Shown here one piece after another: positions 40,006 to 50,662 of a stretch of DNA of 64,000 nt. The stretch spans positions 38,222 to 102,221 of the forward strand of contig MPUH01000116.1 in the NCBI GenBank assembly GCA_001970955.1, in the 5' to 3' direction. The stretch is from Stentor coeruleus. Taxonomy: Eukaryota; Ciliophora; Heterotrichea; Heterotrichida; Stentoridae. The notes below the pieces were generated by a model. That model worked only from the letters and a program-made list of their open reading frames with translations, was not told the origin of the DNA and did no database searches. Position numbers and translations under genes: made by a program. Position 1 is the stretch's first letter; each line of letters begins with the position of its first letter.

Positions 40006-42383
40006 CTATTCGTTATATCTAATCTTGCTTTCAGTAAGAAGGAAGTCTTCATCATGAGCTTTATCTTGTTCGTTAAGTGCAGTGCCAACAAGGAACTTAC
40101 CCATCTTCATCTTCAGTGTAGCTCCAGTCTTATAAAGCTTTTCATTAATAATCCTCTCGCTCCAAGTCAACCCTTTAGGCACAACAGTTGGTTCATCAGG
40201 AATAATCACAGAAATTAAAAACATCCCTAGTAACATAAAATGCTCTAAGGCTACAAAAGATAATAGATATTCAGTCCCTCCATATGTCACTTCACCGAAA
40301 ATATCATTCATAACACCTGATGTGAAAATAATTAGCCCAGCATTGTTAATAGCCCCAATATAAGCCATGACTAAAATGATATCTTTAAACACTCCGATAT
40401 CCTCACTACGATGTGGGTCAGCACGTTTAAAAACATTGCAAATCTTCCATGCGTCTACTCTCACTTCCATAACAATTTCTAATAACAAAAACAAAGGCAA
40501 AATAGGAAGTGCAGTACCAAATATCGCCACATATCCGAATTCAATAATCATTTCAATATAATCAGACAATGGTGATTCATAACTTTCGAATTTAGCTTGT
40601 TTTTCAACAGGGTATAAGTTTTCTCTAAGCTCAGGGTTAGTCTTCCTCATTTCTGCAATTTTCATATCCTCAGAAATCATCCTTCTTTTCATAAGCAAGA
40701 AAGGTACGGAAATCTCAATTGAGTTCAGTAAGATGCTTACAACAAAAATCAAAGAGAGTTGGATGCTTAAATAATCCATGCATGTTCCTGTACCACAATC
40801 AGTTTCATCAGCATAATAAGCTAAATAAAACAGTGAAGCATATGAGTTGAAGAATCTGAATATAAAAACTTTAATTGCCAAACGATTGTTATACTCAGTC
40901 TCAGTTTCATGATTTTCCCAATCATTAAGTAAAGTTGCAATTTTATCGTAAATTATATTCATAATACGGATTTGAACAGCATTAAGAACACCACCAGCAA
41001 TATGACCTACAGTTGTCATTTTGTCACTTATAAGGAACCATCTAAAAAACATGATTGTCCAAATAATAATCAAAACCCCGACAATTATCACGAAAATGAT
41101 ACTGTAGCTTATGAATTTCGATAAAGCATACCACCATTCTTTAGTCCTTTTTCTTTTCATTTTATTAGTTACAGGGTCTCTATGCATTTTCCCTTTGAAC
41201 TCTCCTCTTTGTTCTTCTTCTTCATAAAAGCTGGTCGTCCCCCATCTCCAAGCAAAGATTTTTTCCTTGCGGGTCCACACTTGATCAAAGAACGAAGCCC
41301 AGAAAGCTAGAAACAGGGCAAAAAAGATCTGTAAATATTTCCCCCACTCCTTTTCATTCTCATCAAAGTACCCGACAAGGAGGAATATTTGAATGATTAG
41401 GCCGATAATCCCAGCTGAGACCATGAAATTCTTATACATTTCCATCCAAGCGAAATACAATGAAGCTTTTTCCCCAAAGTAATTTCTAACTTTATCTAAA
41501 GGTTGAGCTTCGAACATCTTCCCTAAATTTGCCCACTCGCCTTTAAGGTAATTCAAAGGTTTTTCTGAATGTAAACAAAAGTCTTCAATTGAAATCTCAA
41601 ACTCTTTCATTATATGCAGATCCAAACGGGTATTCAATGAGTTTCTTATAAGTCTGACTCTATCATTATATGTAAAAAGACTTCCACCTTCATTAGTCTC
41701 ATTTTCTTCAATATCGTAATGTTTAAAAAGATTGACTGCCTCTTTAAAGTCTTCAGGGATTTCAAATTTAGCAAAAGGTGCAACTGTTTTAAAAGGGAAT
41801 TTTTCTAGATGCTCTTTATCCTCATCCTCCGAAGGACGGAATTGTAATCTATAACCTATTGAATGAGCTTTTTTCTGTAGCCATTCTTCACTGGCAAAAA
41901 TTTCACAGAAGAGTTCATCTNCCATTCTTCACTGGCAAAAATTTCACAGAAGAGTTCATCTTTATCTCTAGACTCAAGAATTGTATAGTCTAAGTTAAGT
42001 TCATATTTTATAGTGAAAAGGACTGCTGAAATCACAGTTTGAAGGAACTCTTTTCTAGAAATTTTACTTTCACCAGGATTTTGGTTGTATAGCCAGGAAA
42101 CTTGTTTTCTAACCATGTCAGGGATTGCGTTTTCATCAAGGTTCTTTTTACGTGGATTCTTTTGCTGGAGCTCTGTTTCAGCCCCTGGTACTGGGATTTG
42201 AATACTTCTTGAAGTCTTGAAGACCTTAAAGAACTGCTTTTGTGCATCGAGTACTAAGATTTCTTCTTTCAAGTCACTGTTGTTCTCATCAAACGGGCTT
42301 GGGAACTGAATCACATAAACTTTCATGTTCTTTAGCCCATGATGATGGCCATGGCCGTGGAGTAAAGGTACTGATTCAGACAT
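40006..42383 (-). CDS. Anoctamin/TMEM16-family protein (Ca2+-activated channel or scramblase)
   Basis: One gene from ATG 42381-42383, artificially split by an assembly overlap at n 41921; about 780 residues once merged. It has an N-terminal cytosolic domain, then ten or so hydrophobic segments with anoctamin signatures: QPLDKVRNYFGEKASLYFAWMEMY, an FDQVWTRKEKIFAWRWGT segment, FRFFNSYASLFYLAYY, and the last calcium-site helices. Acidic residues matching the TMEM16 calcium site are visible: E in NSIEISVP (TM6), D and E in LSDYIEMIIEFGY (TM7), E and D in MEVRVDAWK (TM8). Family members are Ca2+-gated anion channels or lipid scramblases; which applies cannot be read from sequence. A His-rich HGHGHHHGL stretch lies at the N-terminus. 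Confidence 0.9.
41881..41961. repeat. Unmerged contig overlap at n 41921
   Basis: Bases 41881-41920 are repeated exactly as 41922-41961 (40 nt) inside the anoctamin gene; merging restores the frame. Confidence 0.95.
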
Positions 42384-42671
42384 TTATAAAGCCATTAATT
42401 TTTATTTCAGTGTTTTTGTTATTTTTTATCATCCGAAGGGAGAACTCTAAGCTTTTAACCTATGACAGTTGCATTTAAAGGCTTTTTTGTAGTATTTTAT
42501 TACAGATTATAAGAAATTACTATGCACGATTAACTTATATGACTAGGCTTCATGGGGAAAAGGGTTGACAAAAAAAAATAAACCCTTGACTCAATTGAAC
42601 ATACTAAGATTCCTTGTTTAAAAGTATCTATTATTGAAAATAAGTTTTTGCTTTATGTTCTAAGCTATTTT
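42384..42671. other. Intergenic, no gene seen
   Basis: 5' flank of the anoctamin gene; nothing else seen. Confidence 0.5.
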
Positions 42672-43231
42672 TCAGCTGGCATCTAGATTAAAGTTCAATG
42701 ACTTTCCGTCTTTTTCAAATGAGACTACTTGGCTCTCTATGAATTTTACAGACTCTACAGCTTCATCATGATCTTTCATATCGACCAGGCATGCTTGAAG
42801 TTTCTTCTTGTATCAGAGTATTGTATTATAGTATGCTCACCCAAAACCTTCATGCTTTACTGCGATATAATAATCTTTTACATCACAGCAGTTGGCAAAA
42901 TTGTCCCAACACTATAATAAGAGTTGATTAATATTTTAAAATCTCTTGAGTCCCAGATATGTAAATGTAGATCTTCGCTTGTTTGGATTATTTCTTTGTT
43001 TTAATATTTTAATTATTTTACAGGCACTTGTTTATCACGCTTTTGAAGATTTGCTCGCATTTTTCTAAGTCCCAGAGCAAGAGAGACGAGTTTAATTATC
43101 TGTGATTAGGGTGCTTAAGCTTAAGTCTACAGAGTTTATTGACCTTTCATACTTCATATCTTTCCGCGGTCACTTTCTGAGAGATTTAGCATTTTCACAT
43201 TTTTGCCACAGTATATTAGACTGTTTCCCAT
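42672..43231 (-). pseudogene. Decayed WD40-repeat gene
   Basis: On the minus strand successive WD40-like blocks appear in shifting frames with stops between: MGNSLIYCGKNVKMLNL, then ERSINSVDLSLSTLITDN, then SLLLWDLEKCEQIF, then SEDLHLHIWDSRDFKIL, then MKDHDEAVESVKF. The order (strand, WD, next repeat) matches a propeller, but there are several frameshifts and stops and no 15-nt intron repairs them. It is most likely the relic of a WD40 protein. Not a copy of the intact WD40 gene at 5891; blade sequences differ. Confidence 0.65.
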
Positions 43232-44459
43232 TATTTTCAGTTATCGAAATCTTTCTGATGTTGCATAAGATGAGATTAAGACAAAGTTAGAATATATATG
43301 CACAAATTTTAGCTTAAGGCTTAAGTGTTTGAATAGTCGCATATACTTGTGATTATATGGTTTTAATAAGATTATTAAATATTATATATAGTTATGGTTA
43401 ATATATACATGATATAATATAATTAATAGTATTAACACAGAACAGAGAAAAGAGAGGAGAGAGAAAATCAAGACTGAAGAGGTGACAGAATGAAACAGGA
43501 AAAGCAAAGAAACAGAAAAAAAGAAAAATATATGGAACAGAAAATAAGGGAAAATTTAATGAGAAATCCCATTATGCAAGTGAAAACTTTATTATCTTAA
43601 ACTTTAACTGTTTATATATCTAGAAATATATAGATTAATTTCGTATGATATTTAATCATTTTATAATGAATATTTTTTATAAACTTTGGGTGATTGTGAT
43701 TGCATCATAAAATTTAACACAATTCCATCTATTCTATAAGTAGATCTATCATTTTAATCAAAATGTTTATATGGAAGGTATCTATCTTACAGTAATTTCC
43801 CATGAAATAATCTTTTTTTAAGTTTTATAAAGCAATAGGTGAGAGATTAAAAAGTAAAACTATTATTATGTAGTATATATGTTGAAGCTTTGATATTAGG
43901 ATTAAAAAGCGTTAGAAATTATCTGGCTTAATTTCTAAAAGTGCATATAAAATAGTTATGCATAATAATAATTTTATTATATGCTATATAGCAAAATAAG
44001 TTACTATACTTTATGGTAAATCCTATATTAAGATTAGGTAAATCAGCTTGAATTATATAATGAAAGTCGCAGTAAAGAAATATTCGGATTATTTAGTTTT
44101 GATAGCAAATAATCATATAAGTTTTGCTTATTTATTAAAGCTAATTATAGTGTTTAAGCTAAAAAAAAATTTATTAAAAGCGCATAGTTTGTTTTTATTA
44201 TTCAACTGCTCTTTTAAATCTATAAAATTTAAGTTCTTCTTAAACAGAATCACTTGTAAAAAGGTATTAAAAATCGAAAAAGCAGACAAAAGAATCAAAA
44301 ATTTATACTATTAATAAAACTAATAGGATGCTTAATCATATTCTAAACCATTAATTATATGATATTATATATTAAAGAGTAAGTCTTTATATAAGAAAAT
44401 TTTGCTATTCTTGGGTTTACTTCACTGATCATTATAAAAATACTATCATATTATAAAAA
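43232..44459. other. Intergenic with polypurine tract
   Basis: AT-rich spacer containing a purine-rich stretch at about 43438-43560. The 88-codon frame at 44048 starts at TTG and looks like AT-rich noise. Confidence 0.5.
43438..43560 (+). repeat. Polypurine tract
   Basis: About 120 bases almost entirely A and G on the plus strand (agaggagagagaaaa, aaaaaaagaaaa), flanked by ordinary AT-rich DNA. Confidence 0.75.
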
Positions 44460-45329
44460 ATGGGATGCCCTGATAACATTTCAGATATCCAAATGTATTT
44501 ATTAGTAATAATTTCAATCATTTCTGTGATCTCAAGCATTTGTGTTATAGCTATGTGTGTATTAGGCAAAATATTAGACTATCTCACTCTGAAAATCATT
44601 ATTTATATGTCAATAAACGATTTTTTTCGTTCCTTGGCTCTGATTTTGCCTTCAACTATACACCTAACTTCTTCATGGTGCTTTCCTTTCGGATACATTG
44701 TCACTTTTACAACCCTCTCCAACTGCTCATGGGCTTTCTGCATCTGTATAGCCTTACAAAAAATTATAATCAAAAAACAAGCTATAAACAGTAGCTTTCA
44801 TAGAAAATGGTTCATAATCTCCTATCCAATCATAGGGCTTATTCAAGCTTTACCATTTATCTCTAATAGTTTTGGATATTATGATGGGATTTGCTCTTTG
44901 AAAAATGATATTTATGGTAACATCTGGCGATTTTGTATTATATATTTACCATATTGGGTATTTATATTACTTATATGCTTTATATATAGGAAAATATATT
45001 TGGCTATTAGAATAACAGAGAAAAATCCTTCAAAGACTCTTATATTGCGTAGAGGGTATTTATATCCTTTTATTTTGATGATATTAATTTTACCTTTGTC
45101 TATTATTAGGACTATTGAAATTTTTGATAATTCATGTGTAGTTCACTTTTATGCTAGAGTATGTGACTCGTTGTTGGCGATGCATGGAGTAGCCAATGCT
45201 ATTGCCCTTATAAGTAACAATAATATTAGAAAGGCTTTAAAGGTTAAGATTTACGCCGAAGAAAGTATGGAAAAAACAGAAGAAGCTCTCGCTTTCAGTT
45301 TTTTGGAATTTGAAGAGTATGCAAAATGA
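44460..45329 (+). CDS. Seven-transmembrane receptor, slime-mould cAMP-receptor-like GPCR
   Basis: 289 residues from ATG 44460. Seven hydrophobic segments fill the protein; a short charged tail follows (about 30 residues). The layout and signatures match the CAR/secretin-like class: a short N-terminus, IIIYMSINDFFRSLALILP for TM2, a Trp in SNCSWAFCICIALQK (TM3), the YPIIGLIQALPF segment, an extracellular loop Cys in GICSLKNDIYGNIWRFCIIYLPYW, and TM7 with HGVANAIALISNN. Ligands of ciliate members are unknown. It has a close paralogue of the same length 395 bases downstream on the same strand. Confidence 0.85.
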   Translation: MGCPDNISDIQMYLLVIISIISVISSICVIAMCVLGKILDYLTLKIIIYMSINDFFRSLALILPSTIHLTSSWCFPFGYIVTFTTLSNCSWAFCICIALQKIIIKKQAINSSFHRKWFIISYPIIGLIQALPFISNSFGYYDGICSLKNDIYGNIWRFCIIYLPYWVFILLICFIYRKIYLAIRITEKNPSKTLILRRGYLYPFILMILILPLSIIRTIEIFDNSCVVHFYARVCDSLLAMHGVANAIALISNNNIRKALKVKIYAEESMEKTEEALAFSFLEFEEYAK

Positions 45330-45723
45330 AAATGTTGTATAATAAGCTTAGTATTTAACTAAACATAGAGTTTATTAGTATAAACACTAAATGGTAGATA
45401 TAAAAGTTAATAACTAATTATCTTTAGTAAATATATTATATTCTAAAAAGTAAAATACTGCATAATATGTTAAAGTAAATAAAATATAATTTTTACAAAT
45501 TATTACTAAGTGCTTCTTGAATTCTCTAAATCTTTACATGTTTAAATTATAAAAACTATGCCTGTTTTAATATAATCATTGTCAAAGAATTTATTTCACA
45601 AATAATTTCAATGCAAAATATAAACATCAAACTTTAAAACTATAATTTCCTACTAAAAGTAAAAGAATTTCAAAAGCATTTAACCTAAAATTAGCATATA
45701 TGCAAAATGAGTACTTATAATAA
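45330..45723. other. Spacer between tandem GPCR genes
   Basis: About 390 AT-rich bases, nothing else seen. Confidence 0.6.
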
Positions 45724-46593
45724 ATGGGGTGCCCTGGCGATATTGTTTATTTATCTTATTTTGCCCTTATGATTGTTTCTTGTATAAGTATCTTAACAAG
45801 TACAGCAATTATCTTATTATGCTGCATCGGACAAGTATTAGAAGACTTCACACAGAAGATAATTATTTATATGTCATTGAATGATTTAATAAGGTCTTGC
45901 TCACTGATTATTCCCCTTTTCTTTGAATCTAAAGATTTCATATGTAAATTTTTTGGTTACACTGTTGTATATACATTTATTGCAAATGTTTCATGGGCTT
46001 TATGTATATCTTCTACTCTATACCTAGCCATAGTTAAAAAGCGCAAAGATTATGAAAAGTATATGAAATACTGGCTTCTTATTACATATCCTATCCTCGG
46101 CTGTATTCAAGCTATTCCTTATGCTACAGATAGTTATGGTTTTGATACCGGGATTTGTACGTTAAAACAAGATTTTTATGGGAGCATTTGGAGATTTTCT
46201 CTTTTATACTTCCCATACTGGACTTCATTAATAGTATCATGCTGGATTTTTATAAAACTGAACAAAAGCCTTAAAGACTCAGACTCACAATCATTAAAGT
46301 CTCTTATTATGAAACGTGGGTATATCTATTCATTGATTATTTACTTAATGGTATTATTTTTAAGTATTGTGAGAATTATCCAGCTTTTTAATAATTCATG
46401 TACAGTTCAATACTTTTCTCTTTTTACAGACTCATTTCTTGGGCTTCATGGACTTTTAAATGGTATTGCATTACTTTTTAATGATAATGTACAGAATGTT
46501 ATTAAGTATAGATTTTGTAAGCAAAAGAATAAGGCATTAATTTTAACAAGCAGTTCAGGTCTTAGCTTTACAGATGAAGGAAATATAAATTAA
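45724..46593 (+). CDS. Seven-transmembrane receptor, tandem paralogue of the preceding GPCR
   Basis: 289 residues from ATG 45724, same length and architecture as the 44460 gene: both open MGCP, share KIIIYMS-x-ND, SWA-x-CI, YPI-x-G-x-IQA-x-P, GIC-x-LK-x-D-x-YG-x-IWRF and the final HG-x-x-NAI/GIAL segments. Many other positions differ, so the duplication is not recent. Conserved loop Cys residues suggest a folded extracellular side. A CAR-like GPCR is the best call; signalling partners are not visible here. Confidence 0.85.
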   Translation: MGCPGDIVYLSYFALMIVSCISILTSTAIILLCCIGQVLEDFTQKIIIYMSLNDLIRSCSLIIPLFFESKDFICKFFGYTVVYTFIANVSWALCISSTLYLAIVKKRKDYEKYMKYWLLITYPILGCIQAIPYATDSYGFDTGICTLKQDFYGSIWRFSLLYFPYWTSLIVSCWIFIKLNKSLKDSDSQSLKSLIMKRGYIYSLIIYLMVLFLSIVRIIQLFNNSCTVQYFSLFTDSFLGLHGLLNGIALLFNDNVQNVIKYRFCKQKNKALILTSSSGLSFTDEGNIN

Positions 46594-46614
46594 TTTATTT
46601 TGCTATAGAAAATT

Positions 46615-47540
46615 TGATATTTTTGAGCTGGAGCGGGCCCAGAGTTTACTTTAGAATCTCTCATAGCATCAAAATGAATTTTTTGAGCTGTATCAGTATT
46701 GACTATTTGTATTATTCTTGTTTTCCGCATTTTTCTTTAAGTATTTTTTCAAATTCTTTATCCTATAAAAAATATGAGTTAATGAAAAAGTTTTTATTAT
46801 TTCATTCGCATATTTTTGGAGTTTGCTTTATATTTCGTGTCTTTCAGTTTTGTATTCCTTGCATTCTTCAATAGCAAGCTTTTGTTTTTCTGTCAATATT
46901 CTCAGTAAGAACATTTTTGATGTGCTTTGATATATTAAGTATTCTGTGAAGTTTGATTCTTATCTAATTTAGAAATCAGCCCCTGTCCCTAGAGTCATGT
47001 TTGAGTTGTAAGCTAAATATATAGACAGCGTTTCTGTGTTTCTTTTGATATTGACAGGTATAGTTTCACCATAATATTACTTTTTAGAATCCCTTTTTGT
47101 TTTTTATATTTTTTTTGATAAATATCTCCAACTGTTTGTTGTCATTAGTAATCACTTTATACTCTTCAATTCTGTATTTTGACATGATTTCTTTGCATCT
47201 TTTTCATATAGGAGGTTTCCAGTTTGATTTTATTTATGTATTACTTTGATTAATGCACTTTTTTCTTGATAAATTGCTAGTTTAAATTTTAGTAATTTTA
47301 AAACCTTCTTGCTGAGGTCATGCCTAATTCATGTATGATTATATCGCAGCATTTTGATTAGCTTTTTAATAAAAATCTAGTAAATTTTCTCTGTAGTATT
47401 TTAATATCTTCTATTATTTTTTCGAACTTTTCTTGATTTGTCATAATTTCTGTTCCATATAATCCAATTGCTTTTATGCATGCTTTTGCAGTGATTTTTT
47501 CTTTGATTTTGTACTTCCTAATCTTTGTGTGGTTAACTAG
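46615..47540 (-). mobile_element. Dead non-LTR retrotransposon (LINE) fragment
   Basis: On the minus strand from about 47535 there is a reverse-transcriptase thumb-like block: KIKEKITAKACIKAIGLYGTE, then an amphipathic stretch (KFEKIIEDIKILQRKFTRFLL) and HELGM. This is the typical LINE order of 'YG-x-E ... R-x-L ... ELG'. Downstream the frame carries stops and shifts (for example after HELGMTSARRF) and a Lys/Glu-rich C-terminal tail down to about 46615. There is no upstream RT catalytic part within the window, so it appears 5'-truncated, as is common for LINE insertions. Not functional. Confidence 0.5.
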
Positions 47541-48142
47541 TTACATTTTTTAATGCTTTCATAATCTAACTTTTATATAAAATTAAATATTATGCCTTAT
47601 ATTCAAATAAAAGCAAGCAAAACCCTTATCAATAAATCATGATATACAAATCCCCTTCACACTTTCATCTTTAATCTTCATTATAACTTTTCATCTTATA
47701 TATATCCCTATTCTTACATTCAATCTTCTATTTATTATACAACTTGACTTATCTAAACCCATCCATTTACTCTCTCAAGGATTTTAAAATAATCATACAA
47801 CCAATCTTTTATTATATTCAAACATCTTCATCCTATTAAATTCAAATCACACAAACAAACCCCAAAAGCATTAAACATCCCTATATGCAGTTATTCTCCA
47901 AACCTAAAAAAACTTTATTCGTTACCCAGCTTATTAAATCCTACAATACTCTTATCCCTTCTCCTAAATCCTCATCTAAATTTTCTTTTATCTCAAAAAC
48001 CCCTTCTTTTAAAAAAAAACTTCACTCCCTCTATGAAAAAATATTTTTCTCAACACCTTGAAAACTTTGTCAACGACCTTATTAAAGCATATAACATTAT
48101 TATCCATCATCTATCATACAATAATCTAAGATCTTATATAAA
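47541..48142. other. C-rich 5' flank of the GST gene
   Basis: About 600 bases, strikingly C-rich and G-poor on plus (47620-48030). No gene seen; a frame from 48033 overlaps the GST in another frame and is not credible. Confidence 0.6.
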
Positions 48143-48823
48143 ATGGGGAATTGTACACCTCAGGTTGACACAAAGACCTCAAGAAAAAGTACAACTGTCC
48201 GTTTGTATTACTTTGACATCTATGGTCGAGGAGATACAATAAGAATGATCCTCACATATAGTGGGACTCCTTTTGACGATAACCGTGTAACTCCTGAGGA
48301 ATGGACTATTATGAGAACTACATCAATGGCAGAATTTGGAACTCTTCCAGTATTGGAAATTGATGGGCATATGCTTACTGAAAGCAGATCTATATGCAGA
48401 TACCTTTGCCGTAAATATGCTTTTTATCCCAATACTCCTGAAGAAATATATTGGGTCGAGTCGTTATGCGATCTTAAAGATGATGCATTTAGCCAATTGT
48501 TTACTGCGGTTTTTGCTCAGGATCGTAAGGCGATTCATAAGATTTATAAGAGCGATATGCCTTTTTGGCTTGAGAAAATCCAACATAGACTTGAAATCAA
48601 TAAGTACAGCAATAAGTATTTTGTTGGGACATATCCAACACTAGCAGACTTTGAGATTTTCAGCTTTATTTTTAATGCATTTATGAGGAATGAGGTTAAG
48701 GAAAAAAGAGAGAGTGTTCTTGAAGAATATGCCCCAAAGGTTAAAGAATGGGCTTTGAGGTTTATGACCTTATCGCCGAAACTCCAGTCTTATGTGGATT
48801 ATAGACAGTCCCGACCTTTTTGA
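48143..48823 (+). CDS. Glutathione S-transferase (sigma-like) with acylation motif
   Basis: 226 residues from ATG 48143, ending in TGA. N-terminal thioredoxin-like domain: LYYFDIYGRGDTIRMILTYSG (catalytic Tyr region), FGTLPVLEIDG with the cis-Pro, and the ES in LTESRSICRYL that binds the glutathione gamma-glutamyl group. The C-terminal helical domain contains FVGTYPTLADFEIF. These are the marks of the sigma/alpha/mu soluble GST classes, sigma being the best match. An unusual 18-residue extension starts MGNCTPQV, a good myristoylation/palmitoylation signal, so this GST may be membrane-tethered. Role: conjugation or detoxification, or prostaglandin-type isomerisation in sigma members. Confidence 0.88.
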   Translation: MGNCTPQVDTKTSRKSTTVRLYYFDIYGRGDTIRMILTYSGTPFDDNRVTPEEWTIMRTTSMAEFGTLPVLEIDGHMLTESRSICRYLCRKYAFYPNTPEEIYWVESLCDLKDDAFSQLFTAVFAQDRKAIHKIYKSDMPFWLEKIQHRLEINKYSNKYFVGTYPTLADFEIFSFIFNAFMRNEVKEKRESVLEEYAPKVKEWALRFMTLSPKLQSYVDYRQSRPF

Positions 48824-49531
48824 AGGAGGATTTATATAGCATAAGTTAATTATATGCAGATTTTTGAGGAATTATCATAGGAATGGGTTAATTTATATGG
48901 GTAATAATTTTGGATTATGTATGGTTGGGTGTTAGGAGGGATGTAATAGGCTAACTTTTTGAGGATTTAAGGTGTTTTTTATGAAGAATTAGGCTTAATA
49001 TTTGATTTATAGCGAGAATAGTGGTATGTATTTTATGTAATAATAAGGATATGGCTGATAAAATACTTTTATTATGCATATATAATTTATATTTTACCCT
49101 TCTGCTATTTACATGAAAAGATTATAAATTTTTATTACTAATATTAAACCCTACAGTAAAACCAGCTAAATTAATAATCTAATCTCCATAAATCGTATAT
49201 TATTAAAGCATTATCATTTTATTTTCTAAATTAATATGTAATCAGCACTCTAAAAGCTTCACAAAATCAAATAATCTATTTATTGGATCTTAAAAAGAAA
49301 GCATTTAAAATATCTCAATCTCTAATAAGCATATAACCATTACAATAATGATTATTATATTAATAAAACATGTGTCAATTTATAATACTTAAAGATACTT
49401 TTGTTTTTAACCATCTCTTTATCTCTTACCAATATTATTACTCTTATATCTTATCAATCAAAGTTTCATCCTTGTTTTCTAAAATCTTCATATTCAGAAT
49501 ATTGTATTTAATCTCATCTTAAAGAAAATAG
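48824..49531. other. Intergenic, no gene seen
   Basis: G-rich on plus after the GST stop (48830-49060), then AT-rich/C-rich toward the next gene. Contains the telomere-like 10-mer GGGTGTTAGG at about 48927-48936. Confidence 0.5.
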
Positions 49532-49978
49532 ATGAACGGAATAAAGCTAAAATTTGATGATTCATTTGAAATCCTATCAAAAAATCGAAGAAGGATTCAC
49601 AAAAGACGCACGCTTTCAGGAGTTTTAGAGCTAACTTCTACTGGACTACATCAAAAATCTTTTTCCTCACAGCTTCCAAAACTACCTGAAGACCTCCACA
49701 ACTTTTGGATTAAGAATAATCGAATCCTTCAAAATCAGGAATTCAATCATGAAATTCAAAAAATCAAAGAAGAAGCAGAAGCTAGATGTGATAAACAAAA
49801 ACAAAGAGAAATAATGTTTGATTCGATTTTAGGACCGGACTGTACGTTAAATACCGAAGATATTCAGCTTCAAGTAAATAATAAAGATAAAGTCAAGAAA
49901 ACCAAAGAATCTCAAGAAAGCGGGATGTTTTCTTCGTGCAAAAATTGGTTTATGAGGTGCTTTAAAATTGTAAAATAA
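49532..49978 (+). CDS. Small unknown protein with Cys-containing amphipathic C-terminus
   Basis: 148 residues from ATG 49532. N-terminal basic stretch (KNRRRIHKRRTLSG), a central coiled segment (HEIQKIKEEAEARCDKQKQREIMF), and a C-terminus CKNWFMRCFKIVK that looks like an amphipathic, Cys-bearing membrane-contact helix. No recognised domain. The gene has a C-rich 5' flank like its expressed neighbours. Confidence 0.6.
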   Translation: MNGIKLKFDDSFEILSKNRRRIHKRRTLSGVLELTSTGLHQKSFSSQLPKLPEDLHNFWIKNNRILQNQEFNHEIQKIKEEAEARCDKQKQREIMFDSILGPDCTLNTEDIQLQVNNKDKVKKTKESQESGMFSSCKNWFMRCFKIVK

Positions 49979-50662
49979 TATTTACTAAATTCACGAAAAA
50001 TAGGAAATGTTTACAACTTTAAAAAAAGTAGAAATGATAATTGGAAGATATAGAAGTAGTAATGATAAGAGGTGAGAAATTTTGATGAGGAATATTATAA
50101 GATTTTATTTGAAGGTTTTTAGTAAATTTAGATTTTAGGGATTTTTTAATATTAAAGGTGTGTTTTAGAGATTTTTGGTTATAGTTTAGGTAGAAGAGTT
50201 TTGCTTTTGAAGATAAAATTTTATAGTTAGTATTTTAATTATTAAATACGCAGGTCATAAATTTTGCTATATTATTTTTGTATGCTTATAAAATTTTTGT
50301 CGTTTATATTGGGATTTTAATAAAATTTTTACGATTCAAATAGCTAAGTTTATTGATTTTTGAACTAAGAAGCTATCATTTAAATTATAATTCTATCAAA
50401 ATTTATAAATTTTCATATGATATCATTAACCTTATAATTCTATCAAAATTTATAAATTTTCATATGATTTCAATAGTTTGCAAATTCTATCAAAAAAGCA
50501 TTGATCCACAACTTATTCAAATAAGAATAAGAATCTAATAAACATAATATACATATTGCTTATTAAATGATGTTCATTTTATAAAATCATAAAATCTTTA
50601 AAGATCTAAATTCGAATTTGAAAAATGCTCAATAAACAACCTTTAAAGATAAAAAAAAAATA
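49979..50662. other. Intergenic with a direct repeat
   Basis: G-rich on plus after the stop, then AT-rich; contains the 37-bp direct repeat at 50385-50468. No gene seen. Confidence 0.5.
50385..50468 (+). repeat. Direct repeat, two copies, 47-bp period
   Basis: A 37-bp unit (ttataattctatcaaaattt...catatgat) occurs at 50385-50421 and 50432-50468; a third partial match (aaattctatcaaaa) follows. Confidence 0.85.

Noticed and set aside
44048-44314. 88-codon frame before the first GPCR
   Set aside because: TTG start, Lys/Ile/Phe/Leu only; typical AT-rich noise.
47541-48142. C-rich region before the GST gene as a separate gene or RNA
   Set aside because: Matches the C-rich 5' flank seen before most genes; no frame or structure.
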